From Bacteroides sp. 214 (GTDB lineage: Bacteria > Bacteroidota > Bacteroidia > Bacteroidales > Bacteroidaceae): DNA of 64,000 nt. Below, piece after piece: positions 10,057 to 19,257 of this stretch (the stretch's first letter is position 1; each line of letters begins with the position of its first letter). The notes below the pieces were generated by a model. It had not been told where the DNA came from, ran no database searches, and was given only the letters and a program-made list of their open reading frames with translations. The stretch is from positions 124,001 through 188,000 of the forward strand of contig NZ_QVML01000004.1 of assembly GCF_010501015.1 (NCBI RefSeq). Direction: 5' to 3'. A program made the translations under genes and the position numbers.

Positions 10057-13000
10057 ATGATGAAAAAAATATCCTCGAAGGCTGTTCTTGGAATGGTATG
10101 CGTTTCTTTGCTAAGCATTGCGCCGCTTACTGCACAGAACTTTCCTCTAAAAGTAGAAAATGATAAACTTGTTTATCAATGCGATGAACGTGGGAACCGT
10201 ATCTTGGACTTCTCGCAGTGTGGCTACATGAATTCTAATCAGGCAATTCCCGAAGTCCCTTTCATGTTGTTTGTATCTCCTGTAAAAGGAGATAACTCTG
10301 TCAGAATCCAACAAGCTATTGACTATGTAGCTTCACTACCACTAAATAAAGAGGGAGTTCGCGGAGCTGTTTTGTTGGATAAAGGGGTTTTTGAGTTGGA
10401 ACAAAATCTACACATAACCGCTTCGGGTGTGTTATTGATGGGAACGAATAAAGATGAGACTGTGTTGCTCAAAAAGGGCTTTGATAGGAGCGCGCTTATT
10501 CGTATAGAAGGAACAATGAATGCGACAATGCTCGATACATTGGCTGTTTCTTCGCCCTATGTACCTGTTAACTCAACCACACTGCAACTTACCCAAACAA
10601 ATAATATAGCCAACGGTGCGCGTGTGTTTATTGTTCGCCCTTCTACCAAAGAATGGATTGCTTCTTTGAACTGTGATGTGTTTGGCGGTGGTATTGGCGC
10701 AATGGGATGGAAACCGGGCGAAATGGATCTTTGTTGGGATAGAACAGTTACTGAGGTAAAAGCCGGATCCATTACAATTGATGCTCCGCTTACTGTAGCG
10801 CTTGATGTTGCTTATGGAGGTGCTAAAGTAATTTTATACCAATGGAGTGGGCGAATCGCTCATTCCGGGGTTGCCAATCTTACACTTGTTTCGGATTACG
10901 ACAAGGACTACCCTAAACACGAAGACCATTGTTGGACGGGTATTTCTATAGAACATGCAGAGAATTGCTGGATACAGCAGGTCAATTTCAAACATTTTGC
11001 AGGAAGTGCAGTTGTGCTGCAGCCTACTGCTTCGCGTGTTACGGTAGAAGATTGCATTTCGCTGGAACCGATCTCGGAGATTGGTGGTATGCGTAGAACT
11101 ACCTTCTTAACCTACGGACAGCTGAATCTGTTTCAACGCTGCTATTCCGAACAAGGTATTCACGATTTTGCCGTGGGCTACTGTGCTGCAGGTCCTAATG
11201 CTTTTGTGCAATGCGAGTCTTACGAATCGTTTGGATTTAGTGGTGCGGTAAGTTCCTGGTCGTGTGGTATTCTCTTTGATGTTGTAAATATTGATGGAAA
11301 TAACCTCTGTTTTAAGAACTTGGGACAAGATAACAACGGTGCGGGTTGGAATACAGCAAATAGCCTTTTCTGGCAATGTACTGCAGCAGAAATAGAATGT
11401 TACTCGCCTGCTGATGATGCACGAAACAGAGCGTATGGTTGTTGGGCGCAATTTTCAGGGAATGGTGACTGGGGATCGTCGAATAATCACGTTAGGCCAC
11501 GTAGTTTGTTCTATGCACAACTACAAGAACGTCTGGGAAAGGATGTAACTGACCGCGCGCGTATATTGCCAATGAGTACCAATGCCTCTACCAGTCCTAG
11601 CGTGGAAACTGCTATGAAGTTGGCTCAAGAGGCAAAAACACCTCTATTGACGTTGAACAAATGGATTAATGAACATACACTTACCATTGCACATCCCGCG
11701 CGTTTGAAATCTGTGGATGAACTTAAAGTCAAAAAGACAAAGCTTGTAAATACAAATAAGAAGCATGTACAGTTGCAAAATGGCAAACTAACCTATGACG
11801 GTATGTTGCTTAAAGGCGGCAAACAAGATATAGCTATTTGGAATGGTAAGCTACGTACACCACTTATTGCTAATGCAGCTCCTCATTTGAGTCGTTTTGT
11901 TCCTGGTAGGGAAGGGAAAGGGCTTACTGACCGTATCGACTCTGTGATTACTTATATGCAACGAAAAAATATTCTTGTACTTGACCATAACTATGGGTTG
12001 TGGTATGACCGTCGTCGCGATGATCACGAACGTATTCGTCGCCGCGATGGATATGCTTGGGCCCCTTTCTATGAGCAGCCTTTTGCACGGACTAACAGCG
12101 AAAAACCGGCATGGGATGGTATGAGCAAGTACGACCTTACCAAGTATAACCCTTGGTATTGGGCACGGTTGAAAGAGTTTGCTGATAAGAGCGAGCAGGT
12201 TGGTTTGTTATTGTTTCATCAAAATTACTTCCAACACAACATACTCGAAGCGGGTGCACACTGGGTTGATTCTCCTTGGCGAACAGCCAACAACGTAAAT
12301 AATACCGGCTTCCCCGAACCGGTACACTTTGCGGGAGATAAACGTATTTTTTATGCCGAGATGTTCTATGATGTCACCCATCCCGTTCGTCGGGAATTGC
12401 ATCGTAGCTATATTCGCAAATGTCTCGATAGCTTTGCCGACAACCACAATGTAATTCAATTGATAAGCGATGAGTTTACCGGTCCGCTACATTTTGTGGA
12501 GTTCTGGATAGATGTTATTGCTGAGTGGCAAGCTGAAACAGGCAAAGATGCTCTTGTTGCACTAAGTACTACCAAAGATGTACAAGATGCCATTCTGAAC
12601 GATCCGAAGCGTGCTGAAATAGTAGATATTATAGATATTCGCTACTGGCACTACAGAAGTGATGGTACGGTCTATGCTCCCGAAGGTGGAAAGAATTTGG
12701 CGCCACGCCAACATGCCCGTGTTATGAATGTAGGTAGGGTTACTTTTGCCGAAGCATACAAAGCAGTTTCTGAATATCGTACTAAATACCCCGATAAGGC
12801 AGTGACCTATTACACGCAAAATTATCCGGCTATGGCGTGGGCAGTGTTAATGGCGGGTGGATCTTGCCCAATGCTACCCGTTCGGGATGAACAATTTTTA
12901 CGCTCTGTTGCGCAGATGGAATTGGTAAAATCTGATACGGAAACGTATCAAAAATTGGTAAAATCTGGTATTGGCTGTATCATATATTCCCATTCAAGTG

Positions 13001-13164
13001 GAAATATACCAGTTGAGTTAGATGGCGGTAAATATATGCTAAAGCATATTAACCCTGTGACTGGTGTGGTTGATATTGTTTCTAAGTCATTGAATATCAA
13101 AGATAAATATCTTCTTGAAGTGCCGGTGGGTAAAACCGGAGTTTACTGGTTTAGTAAGCTGTAG
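10057..13164 (+). CDS. Large secreted beta-helix protein with a TIM-barrel-like C-terminal half (paralogue 1)
   Basis: 1035 aa, signal peptide ending near LTAQ. Residues ~60-480 have the start of a pectate-lyase-like right-handed beta-helix (IQQAIDYVASLP, GAVLLDKGVFEL, then repeated short strands around ISIEHAENCWIQQV). Residues ~600-950 look like an (alpha/beta)8 hydrolase: FVPGREGKG, LWYDRRRDDHERIRRRDG, APFYEQPF, YNPWYW, WRTANNVNN, SDEFTGPLHFVEFW, DIIDIRYWHYR. The conserved Glu in the EFTGP block and the Asp/His pairs are candidate catalytic residues. I think Bacteroidetes members carry a DUF6298 or DUF4955 label but am not certain. A full-length paralogue lies at 20526-23630. It follows the HTCS gene by 84 bp and is probably a polysaccharide-degrading enzyme. 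Confidence 0.65.
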   Translation: MMKKISSKAVLGMVCVSLLSIAPLTAQNFPLKVENDKLVYQCDERGNRILDFSQCGYMNSNQAIPEVPFMLFVSPVKGDNSVRIQQAIDYVASLPLNKEGVRGAVLLDKGVFELEQNLHITASGVLLMGTNKDETVLLKKGFDRSALIRIEGTMNATMLDTLAVSSPYVPVNSTTLQLTQTNNIANGARVFIVRPSTKEWIASLNCDVFGGGIGAMGWKPGEMDLCWDRTVTEVKAGSITIDAPLTVALDVAYGGAKVILYQWSGRIAHSGVANLTLVSDYDKDYPKHEDHCWTGISIEHAENCWIQQVNFKHFAGSAVVLQPTASRVTVEDCISLEPISEIGGMRRTTFLTYGQLNLFQRCYSEQGIHDFAVGYCAAGPNAFVQCESYESFGFSGAVSSWSCGILFDVVNIDGNNLCFKNLGQDNNGAGWNTANSLFWQCTAAEIECYSPADDARNRAYGCWAQFSGNGDWGSSNNHVRPRSLFYAQLQERLGKDVTDRARILPMSTNASTSPSVETAMKLAQEAKTPLLTLNKWINEHTLTIAHPARLKSVDELKVKKTKLVNTNKKHVQLQNGKLTYDGMLLKGGKQDIAIWNGKLRTPLIANAAPHLSRFVPGREGKGLTDRIDSVITYMQRKNILVLDHNYGLWYDRRRDDHERIRRRDGYAWAPFYEQPFARTNSEKPAWDGMSKYDLTKYNPWYWARLKEFADKSEQVGLLLFHQNYFQHNILEAGAHWVDSPWRTANNVNNTGFPEPVHFAGDKRIFYAEMFYDVTHPVRRELHRSYIRKCLDSFADNHNVIQLISDEFTGPLHFVEFWIDVIAEWQAETGKDALVALSTTKDVQDAILNDPKRAEIVDIIDIRYWHYRSDGTVYAPEGGKNLAPRQHARVMNVGRVTFAEAYKAVSEYRTKYPDKAVTYYTQNYPAMAWAVLMAGGSCPMLPVRDEQFLRSVAQMELVKSDTETYQKLVKSGIGCIIYSHSSGNIPVELDGGKYMLKHINPVTGVVDIVSKSLNIKDKYLLEVPVGKTGVYWFSKL

Positions 13165-13219
13165 TTCTGTAAATTTCGCTTAAACTTGCCTCTTTGAGGT
13201 ATTTGTTAAAAATAGTAAT

Positions 13220-13259
13220 AACAGGTAAATAATGTTGTAAAACATGTTACCTGTTTTTT
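13220..13259 (+). terminator. Rho-independent terminator after the beta-helix gene
   Basis: AACAGGTAA (13220-13228) pairs with TTACCTGTT (13247-13255), with an inner ATGTT/AACAT stem around GTAA, and a run of six T follows (13254-13259). It lies 55 bp after the stop and ends the first glycan operon. Confidence 0.8.
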
Positions 13260-13304
13260 CATGCGCAGTACCAAAAAGTCCACGCCTTAACTCGTATTCT
13301 GCCC

Positions 13305-13312
13305 TAAATTTG
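13305..13312 (+). promoter_or_regulatory. Bacteroidetes-type -7 box upstream of the ECF sigma gene
   Basis: TAAATTTG matches TAnnTTTG and sits 32 bp before the ATG at 13345. No -33 TTTG is present at the usual spacing, so the call rests on the -7 element and position only. Confidence 0.4.
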
Positions 13313-13344
13313 TATCATAAAGAAACACCTTTAAATTTTGTGCT

Positions 13345-13929
13345 ATGATGATTAAATCGGCGAATGTAATACAAGCAAACAGAGTGGAGATGGTTGATGT
13401 TACCTCCAAACTGTTCGGTGAGTTTCAGAGAGGCAATGCACATGCTTTTTCGCAGTTATATGATTTATATATTGATGTACTCTTCAACTATGGGCGTAGG
13501 CTGACAACCGACCATGAATTACTTAAAGATTGCATTCACGATGTTTTTGTAAAGATATACCAGAAACGGCATGAATTAGGTTGTGTAAATAACTTCAAAT
13601 CCTACATCTTTATTTCGCTGAAGAATAAAATCTGTGATGAAGTGCGTAAGCGCGTCTATATGTCGAGCACAGCTGTCGAAGAGCTTGAACCGGCTTCTTC
13701 GGACGATGTAGAAAAGAATTTTCTGAAAAGAGAGCAAGAGCAAAATGAAAATGCCTCAATTGAATACTTGATGAATCAGCTCTCGCCACGTCAGCGTGAG
13801 GCACTTACCTTATATTATATAGAAGAAAAGAAATACGAAGATATCTGTCAGATAATGAATATGAATTATCAGTCAGTACGCAATTTAATGTGCCGTGGTT
13901 TGACAAAACTTCGCAGCGTGGCAAAATAA
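13345..13929 (+). CDS. ECF-type RNA polymerase sigma factor (sigma-70 family)
   Basis: 194 aa. Sigma region 2 is visible around FSQLYDLYIDVLFNYGRR, then KDCIHDVFVKIYQ and FKSYIFISLKNKICDEVRKR. Region 4 is MNQLSPRQREALTLYYIEEKKYEDICQIMNMNYQSVRNLMCRGLTKLR. Bacteroidetes ECF factors of this kind usually pair with a membrane FecR anti-sigma factor and a SusC/SusD system. Here neither follows; instead an 80-aa FecR-like fragment comes 67 bp later. The gene has its own -7 box and stands apart from the upstream glycan operon, which ends in a terminator. An in-frame ATG one codon later is also possible as the start. Confidence 0.9.
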   Translation: MMIKSANVIQANRVEMVDVTSKLFGEFQRGNAHAFSQLYDLYIDVLFNYGRRLTTDHELLKDCIHDVFVKIYQKRHELGCVNNFKSYIFISLKNKICDEVRKRVYMSSTAVEELEPASSDDVEKNFLKREQEQNENASIEYLMNQLSPRQREALTLYYIEEKKYEDICQIMNMNYQSVRNLMCRGLTKLRSVAK

Positions 13930-13996
13930 TTTAGTATCAATAGGTTACACGGCGCATCAATGTCCGTCTTAAGGATATAACAATAGTGCAACACTC

Positions 13997-14239
13997 GTGG
14001 ACCGCCAGAAAAATAGAGTTACAGACTTATTAAAAGACGATGATTTCATCGCTTATGCTTTGCGTATTTCTTCGGAAACAGATCCGCAATGTCCACTCAA
14101 TGGCAGTTGCACATTGAATGAAGAAGCGCAACAAGCCAAACGAATTCTCACAGGAGAAGACCAAACATACCGTCTGTCTAGTATTGAGAAATCGCAACTA
14201 AAAGAATCTATATTAAAAAGCATAGAGAGAATAATATAA
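13997..14239 (+). CDS. 80-aa protein resembling only the N-terminal anti-sigma domain of FecR
   Basis: GTG start at 13997 (no ATG in a suitable place). The protein begins with VTDLLKDDDFIAYALR, continues with EEAQQAKRIL and ends with LSSIEKSQLKESILKSIERII. This follows the pattern of the cytoplasmic N-terminus of Bacteroidetes FecR anti-sigma factors (LL.DD.FI.wvL...., ..A..iL, ..ls..ek..l..rI). The transmembrane helix and the periplasmic FecR domain are absent, and the gene ends before a terminator. The segment LRISSETDPQCPLNGSCTLN carries two Cys and replaces the usual Trp-rich stretch. It could be a minimal soluble anti-sigma factor for the sigma gene just upstream or a decayed FecR. The resemblance is by eye. 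Confidence 0.55.
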   Translation: MDRQKNRVTDLLKDDDFIAYALRISSETDPQCPLNGSCTLNEEAQQAKRILTGEDQTYRLSSIEKSQLKESILKSIERII

Positions 14240-14294
14240 AAGGGTTTGAAATAAAAGATTGATTGTTTTTTCAGTAGGGAAATTTCGTGTTTTC

Positions 14295-14327
14295 AAAAGG
14301 CAACCTCGTGAGAAGCTGCCTTTTTTT
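14295..14327. terminator. Bidirectional terminator between the sigma/FecR-like pair and the isomerase gene
   Basis: AAAAGGCA (14295-14302) pairs with TGCCTTTT (14317-14324), with T-runs reading out in both directions. The genes on either side converge, so it can end both transcripts. Confidence 0.75.
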
Positions 14328-14399
14328 GTGAAAAGCGCGACAACCATATCCCTATGCTTGCCGCGCCTTATGTACAAAAGTGTAATTTAAAAACAGTAT

Positions 14400-15821
14400 C
14401 TATTCGTGAGTGTAAACTTCCCAGCCTAAATAGGTCTCGATTGCTTCGAGGATAATATCCTGCACATTGCCGCGGCACATAGCTACGTGGTGTTCAAAAC
14501 CGTTTTTGCACATGTACTTCATCAGCTTTTGCAGGTTGGGTACTTGGGTAACAGCTATACAGCCATCCATTCCGTAAGGGTCGTTGGTTAACTGACCTTC
14601 ACCGAGGTAGGATTTGATGATGCCCTTAGGATCGTCTGTTGATATGCGGAAGTATGTGAATGGACCGGCAGCTACCTTGCCTTTCACAGCGCCAAAAGTG
14701 TTTTCGGTACCCATAGTGCGGCTTAGTACACCAAGGTTACCCAATTCTATATTGCTACCCACAAAGCTCTTGGGGAAGTTGCCGCAATGGGTGCAGACGC
14801 ATTTGTTGCGGTCTTCGGCAAAATTGTTATTCCAGTCAGCTAAAGCGGAAGCATTTTGAGAGGCAAGGGTAAGCATATACATAGAAATGGCACCGGCAAT
14901 ATCTACCTCGCATGCACTGGGGATAAGCTTTTCGCCCAACATACTCATAGTAACACAGGCAGCGCAACCATAGTTTACTTGCAGTGAATCCCAGCACTGA
15001 ATGGCTACAGCATCAATGTCGTTTGCGTCAATCCACTTTTCTACCGCTAAACCAAACTTAGCTTGTTTTAGTAGTTTCTTTTCATAACCACCCGGAACCA
15101 TCGCATATCCGTGAATGTCTTTTACGCGACTGAGCAGTTTGGTATCGTCATCCGCAATGGTATCTGCCATACCGATAATTTCCGATAAATCTACTGGAAC
15201 AACCGTGATGCCTGTGCGTTGCAGAATCTTCTCCGAAGCACGTACCGTTTGGAAACCAGCGGGACGAGCGCCAATAGCACCAATGCGTGCTCCACGAATG
15301 CTGTTTACCACGCGGCAAATAGCAGCGAAGCGATGAATATCTTCCAGTAATAGCGGGCTATGGATAGAGTATGTATGTAATGTGGTGTCTGTAAAAGGAA
15401 TGCCGTATTGATACAGGTTGTTGCATACCGAAAGTTTACCGCAAAATGCATCGCGGCGATTATCGAGATCTACCTTGTCATTTTCATCATCGCATGCCTG
15501 CACAAGAATAGGCACATTGAGGTTGGCTTGCTGAATAGCAGTGATGACACCGATTTCGAAACCAAAATTGGGCAATGTAACGATGATACCGTCGATTCGT
15601 TCGCGGTTCTTTTTGAAAAGTTCAGCGCATTTTACTCCATCTTCGCGTGTTTCCATGCTTCCCGAACCGGTAGGAGTATCTTCTTCATCGAGAATAACGT
15701 AGTCGTAGTTGTTCTCGGTAAGTATGCGCGTGAGTGTTTCACGAACATCTTTTGCCAAAGCCGAGTTAAAATAACTACGGGTGGCAAGAATAATTCCAAA
15801 TGTCGTTTTTTTGTTTTTCAT
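14400..15821 (-). CDS. L-fucose/L-arabinose isomerase-fold sugar isomerase
   Basis: 473 aa, soluble. The N-terminal Rossmann-like part (GIILATRSYFN; DGIIVTLPNFGFEIG), the central part (GARIGAIGARPAGFQTVR; DAVAIQCWDSLQVNYGCAAC) and the C-terminal half (CEVDIAGAISMYML; CTHCGNFPKSF) fit the FucI/AraA superfamily. The conserved Glu and Asp of the CEVDIAGA segment and the later His are the likely metal ligands. Such enzymes interconvert aldoses and ketoses. The gene is the last of a minus-strand operon, 16 bp after the FGGY kinase, so the ketose product would be phosphorylated next and cleaved by the split transketolase. The substrate cannot be read from the sequence; D-apiose or another pentose is suggested by the neighbours. 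Confidence 0.8.
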   Translation of the reverse strand: MKNKKTTFGIILATRSYFNSALAKDVRETLTRILTENNYDYVILDEEDTPTGSGSMETREDGVKCAELFKKNRERIDGIIVTLPNFGFEIGVITAIQQANLNVPILVQACDDENDKVDLDNRRDAFCGKLSVCNNLYQYGIPFTDTTLHTYSIHSPLLLEDIHRFAAICRVVNSIRGARIGAIGARPAGFQTVRASEKILQRTGITVVPVDLSEIIGMADTIADDDTKLLSRVKDIHGYAMVPGGYEKKLLKQAKFGLAVEKWIDANDIDAVAIQCWDSLQVNYGCAACVTMSMLGEKLIPSACEVDIAGAISMYMLTLASQNASALADWNNNFAEDRNKCVCTHCGNFPKSFVGSNIELGNLGVLSRTMGTENTFGAVKGKVAAGPFTYFRISTDDPKGIIKSYLGEGQLTNDPYGMDGCIAVTQVPNLQKLMKYMCKNGFEHHVAMCRGNVQDIILEAIETYLGWEVYTHE

Positions 15822-15837
15822 GATTACGGTATTTTAA

Positions 15838-17331
15838 TTAATTGTCTTTTATGCGTGTACGGCGAATGGCATTTACCCATCCGGCGTAGAGTTTATCGCG
15901 CTCTTCTTCTTTCATGTGCGGAATAATAGAATCTCCGGAGTTACGCAATGCGGCGACTTCTTCCAGAGAACTCCAAATGCCACGTGCCAGTCCATTCATT
16001 ATTACCGCACCCAGCGCCGAGGCTTCTTCTATGTTGGATCGGTTGACAGTTGCTGCCAGCATGTCGCTCTGAAATTGCATCAGGAAGTTGTTTTTCGTGG
16101 GACCACCGTCTACCCGAAGTTCTTTCAATGAAACACCCGATTGACGACTCATCAGGTCTACCAAGTCTTTTACCTGATAAGCGATGGCCTCCAGTGCAGC
16201 TCTTACTACATGGGCTTTTTGGGTTTTCAGCGTCATGCCGTGTAACATGGCTTTGGCTTGAGAATCCCACCATGGAGCACCCAGTCCGGCAAAAGCTGGG
16301 ACGAGATAAACACCATCATTGTCGGGAACGGCTGTTGCCAAGGATTCTACTTCTTGCGGGCTCTCAATGAGTTGTAATTGCTCTTGCAGCCATTTTATGG
16401 TAGCGCCGGTGCAGTGGATATTTCCTTCGAAGGCGTAGTGTGTTTTGCCACAAGCCGAAAATCCTACCGAAGTAACCAATCCATCGGAAGCATCCACTGC
16501 CTTTTCGCCAATATTTACCATCACTGAGGAACCGGTTCCGTAGGTGCTTTTTCCCATGCCGGGCTCAAAACACATCTGCCCGGTAAGAGCTCCGTGTGAG
16601 TCGCCAAGTACACCGGCTATAACAACGGGTTTAGCAAACAAACCTTGAACAGTGCTTTCGGCAAAAATGCTGTCGCACGGTTTGGCTGTGGGCATCATAG
16701 AGCGTGGAATGTTAAAAAGCGCAAGTAGCTCATCATCCCAATCCAAGGTATGTATGTTGAATAGGAGTGTGCGCGAGGCATTGGTGTAGTCGGTAGCATG
16801 TGTTTGCCCATCGGTTAATTTCCAGAGCAGCCATGTATCAATGGTTCCTGCCAATAATTTGCCTTCATTGGCGAGCGTACGCGCATCGTCTATATTATCC
16901 AAAATCCACTGGATGCCACTGGCAGAAAAATAAGGATCTATGACCAGTCCGCTTTTCCTTTTAATTGTTTCGGAATGTCCGCGTGCGATGAGATTATCGC
17001 AGATAGCTGCCCCACGTTGGCATTGCCATACCACCGCATTGCAGAGTGGCTTACCTGTTTCTTTATTCCACACCACAACGGTTTCTCGTTGATTGGTAAT
17101 GGCAATGGAGTAAGTAGCGTCTTTTCCGGCGCTTCCGTATTCTACCACCTGCTTAATAGCTTTCAGCGTATTATTGTAAATCTCTTCCGCATTATGCTCT
17201 ACCCATCCCGGAACGGGATAGTATTGCTCGTGCGGAAGGGTGGTGCGATACAATAGTTCGCATCGCCCGTTGAACAAGATGGCTTTAGTTGCCGATGTGC
17301 TTTGGTCAACAGCTATGATATAATTTTTCAT
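15838..17331 (-). CDS. FGGY-family carbohydrate kinase (glycerol-kinase-like)
   Basis: 497 aa from the ATG at 17331. The N-terminus YIIAVDQSTSATKAILF is the FGGY phosphate-1 motif. NQRETVVVWNKETGKP and NAVVWQCQRG are very close to glycerol kinase, while GDSHGALTGQ replaces the GDQQAALFGQ of true GlpK, and GTGSSVMVNIG and GGPTKNNFLMQFQSDML complete the fold. It phosphorylates a polyol or ketose with ATP. A longer in-frame start at 17439 was rejected because it overlaps the transketolase gene by 100 bp and adds no family sequence. It sits between the split transketolase and the isomerase, so a ketopentose or apulose is more likely than glycerol. It lies 7 bp from the gene before it. Confidence 0.85.
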   Translation of the reverse strand: MKNYIIAVDQSTSATKAILFNGRCELLYRTTLPHEQYYPVPGWVEHNAEEIYNNTLKAIKQVVEYGSAGKDATYSIAITNQRETVVVWNKETGKPLCNAVVWQCQRGAAICDNLIARGHSETIKRKSGLVIDPYFSASGIQWILDNIDDARTLANEGKLLAGTIDTWLLWKLTDGQTHATDYTNASRTLLFNIHTLDWDDELLALFNIPRSMMPTAKPCDSIFAESTVQGLFAKPVVIAGVLGDSHGALTGQMCFEPGMGKSTYGTGSSVMVNIGEKAVDASDGLVTSVGFSACGKTHYAFEGNIHCTGATIKWLQEQLQLIESPQEVESLATAVPDNDGVYLVPAFAGLGAPWWDSQAKAMLHGMTLKTQKAHVVRAALEAIAYQVKDLVDLMSRQSGVSLKELRVDGGPTKNNFLMQFQSDMLAATVNRSNIEEASALGAVIMNGLARGIWSSLEEVAALRNSGDSIIPHMKEEERDKLYAGWVNAIRRTRIKDN

Positions 17332-17338
17332 ATGCAGA

Positions 17339-18283
17339 TTAGCTACGATAGAATTCGATAGCAGTTTGGTAGATGCCTTGGGCATCCAATCCGTAGTGAC
17401 GGAAGATCTCCAATGGCTTGCCATGTATCGCATTCTCATCGGGTATACCTATAATCTTGACGGGCACGGGATGATTTTGTACTACGGTTTCGGCAACAAT
17501 AGCACCCAGCCCTCCATAGATACTGTGCTCTTCTACGGTTATAATCTTTCCGGTTTCGCGCGCGGCTTTGATGATGGCTTGGGTGTCGGCAGGCTTCAGT
17601 GTGTGCATATCAATTACACGTACGTTAATACCTTGTTCTTTTAGTTTCTTGCCTGCTTCGAGACAATGATATACGGTTTCGCCTGTGCCGATGATAGTCA
17701 TGTCGTTGCCTTCCAGCAAAGTATTAGCTTTGCCTATTTGGAATTCAAACGTGTCATCCTGATATACATCGGGCACGGCATTACGCCCTACGCGGATATA
17801 GGTTGGATGTTCGTCGTTTACCAACTGTTGTACCAATTTACGTGTTTGTCGCGCATCGCAAGGTAAAATCACTTGCATTCCGGGAAAGGCGTTTAGTGCG
17901 GCAATGTCGTGTAAACTGTGGTGCGTTGCACCTAGAGCCCCATAACTCACGCCACCGCTTACGCCCAGTATCTTTACATTGTTTTTGGAGTATGCTACAT
18001 CTACCTTAACCTGTTCGAGGCTACGCGCTACGTAGAAACAAGCCGGTCCGCATACAAATACTTTCTTTCCTGCCATAGCAAGTCCGGCACTGACGCCTAC
18101 TGCATTCTGTTCGGCAATGCCCACTTCTACAAACTGATCGGGAAGCTCTTTGGCAAAACGGTCTAGTGTAACCGAGCCTCTTGCGTCGGAGGTAACAGCT
18201 ACGATGTTTTTATCTGTTTTTCCCAGCTCTACCAATGTATTTGTAAAGCTCTGGCGGCATGGGATTATTTTGGTTGCATCCAT
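17339..18283 (-). CDS. Transketolase C-terminal subunit (split transketolase)
   Basis: 314 aa. It begins at the pyrimidine-binding domain (RQSFTNTLVELGKTDKNIVAVTSDARGS), carries the catalytic VEVGIAEQNAVGVSAGLA block with the essential Glu that activates thiamine diphosphate, and ends with the C-terminal domain (IITVEEHSIYGGLGAIVAE, HGKPLEIFRHYGLDA). It works only with the N-terminal subunit encoded 6 bp upstream. Transketolases move two-carbon units from ketose phosphates to aldose phosphates. Split pairs of this size next to an FGGY kinase are known from the D-apulose-4-phosphate transketolase (AptA/AptB) as well as from other pentose pathways. Confidence 0.92.
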   Translation of the reverse strand: MDATKIIPCRQSFTNTLVELGKTDKNIVAVTSDARGSVTLDRFAKELPDQFVEVGIAEQNAVGVSAGLAMAGKKVFVCGPACFYVARSLEQVKVDVAYSKNNVKILGVSGGVSYGALGATHHSLHDIAALNAFPGMQVILPCDARQTRKLVQQLVNDEHPTYIRVGRNAVPDVYQDDTFEFQIGKANTLLEGNDMTIIGTGETVYHCLEAGKKLKEQGINVRVIDMHTLKPADTQAIIKAARETGKIITVEEHSIYGGLGAIVAETVVQNHPVPVKIIGIPDENAIHGKPLEIFRHYGLDAQGIYQTAIEFYRS

Positions 18284-18289
18284 GATGAG

Positions 18290-19144
18290 TTATGGTTTTA
18301 GTGGTTGATGAAAACTAGCGAGGTGTGCGTCCAACTCTGCCATGCTTTGAGTATATTCTTCTTGTGTAGGTATGCCGTGGTGCCATTTCAGCGTGTTCTC
18401 CATAAGAGAAATGCCTTCGCCCTTAGTAGTTCGGGAAATAATGAGGTGTGGCTGCCCGTTGTTGTAGTCGATATGATCCAAAGCAGCAACGATACTACTC
18501 ATGTCGTCGCCATTTACCTCGGTCACATCCCAGCCGAAAGCACTCCAGCGTTCGTTCATCGGTTCGAGCGACATCACCTTCTCGGTAGTATCACTGATTT
18601 GTAAACCATTGCGGTCTATGATGGCTACCAGGTTGTCGAGTTTATATTGGTTGGCTGCCATAGCTGCTTCATAGATAGAGCCTTCTCCTTGTTCGCCATC
18701 ACCCATAAGGACGAACATTTTGTGGCTCTTTTTATCCATTTTAGCAGCTATGGCAAGACCTACACCTGTTGATAATCCGTGCCCTAAAGCACCGGTATTT
18801 ACTTCAATACCGGGCACCTTTACTGTAGGGTGTCCGGCAAGTTGTGAGTTATAATCTCCGTAAGTATTCAGTAGTTCAGGGGTTATAAAACCTTTTTCTT
18901 CCAATGCGCAGTACAAAGCCTCTACGCAATGCCCTTTACTCATAATAAAACGGTCGCGTCCCTCCATCTTGGGCTGCTTAGGGTTGACGTTAAGGGTATG
19001 GAAGTACAATGCTGTAAGCATATTGAGCGATGATAGTCCGCCACCAATGTGACCGGCTTTTGCTTTATAGACTATTTCCAATAGCCTTTTTCGTATTTTC
19101 GCAGCTGTATATTCCAAGCAGCGAATTTCTTCTTTTTGCTTCAT
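18290..19144 (-). CDS. Transketolase N-terminal (ThDP-binding) subunit
   Basis: 284 aa. The thiamine diphosphate motif is GDGEQGEGSIYEAAMAANQYKLDNLVAIIDRNGLQ (GDG...N with Mg-binding Asp and Asn). AKAGHIGGGLSSLNMLTALYF, FIMSKGHCVEALYCALEEKG and GALGHGLSTGVGLA are the conserved substrate-side blocks with their His residues. Length is that of a stand-alone N-terminal half. It is the first structural gene of the operon, 113 bp after the DeoR gene, and has a near-perfect promoter at 19193-19223. Confidence 0.92.
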   Translation of the reverse strand: MKQKEEIRCLEYTAAKIRKRLLEIVYKAKAGHIGGGLSSLNMLTALYFHTLNVNPKQPKMEGRDRFIMSKGHCVEALYCALEEKGFITPELLNTYGDYNSQLAGHPTVKVPGIEVNTGALGHGLSTGVGLAIAAKMDKKSHKMFVLMGDGEQGEGSIYEAAMAANQYKLDNLVAIIDRNGLQISDTTEKVMSLEPMNERWSAFGWDVTEVNGDDMSSIVAALDHIDYNNGQPHLIISRTTKGEGISLMENTLKWHHGIPTQEEYTQSMAELDAHLASFHQPLKP

Positions 19145-19192
19145 ATCTTCTTTTATTTTCTTTTTATGCTTAAAACGAAAGTTTTAGAAACA

Positions 19193-19223
19193 CAAAAGTA
19201 AATAAAGAAAAGACAACAGCAAA
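19193..19223 (-). promoter_or_regulatory. Near-consensus Bacteroidetes promoter for the transketolase operon
   Basis: Reading the minus strand: TTTG (19223-19220), 19 bp, then TACTTTTG (19200-19193), which matches TAnnTTTG. It lies 49 bp before the ATG at 19144. Both boxes and the spacing fit the Bacteroides sigma-ABfr consensus. It suggests the four-gene catabolic operon is transcribed separately from deoR, which would be the natural regulator. Confidence 0.7.
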
Positions 19224-19257
19224 GGAAAAGGTAAAAAAACGATTGTTTTCCTTTGGT

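Noticed and set aside
15838..17331. Glycerol kinase (glpK) as a firm name
   Set aside because: The substrate block GDSHGALTGQ differs from GlpK and the operon partners are a split transketolase and an aldose isomerase, so only the FGGY family is claimed.
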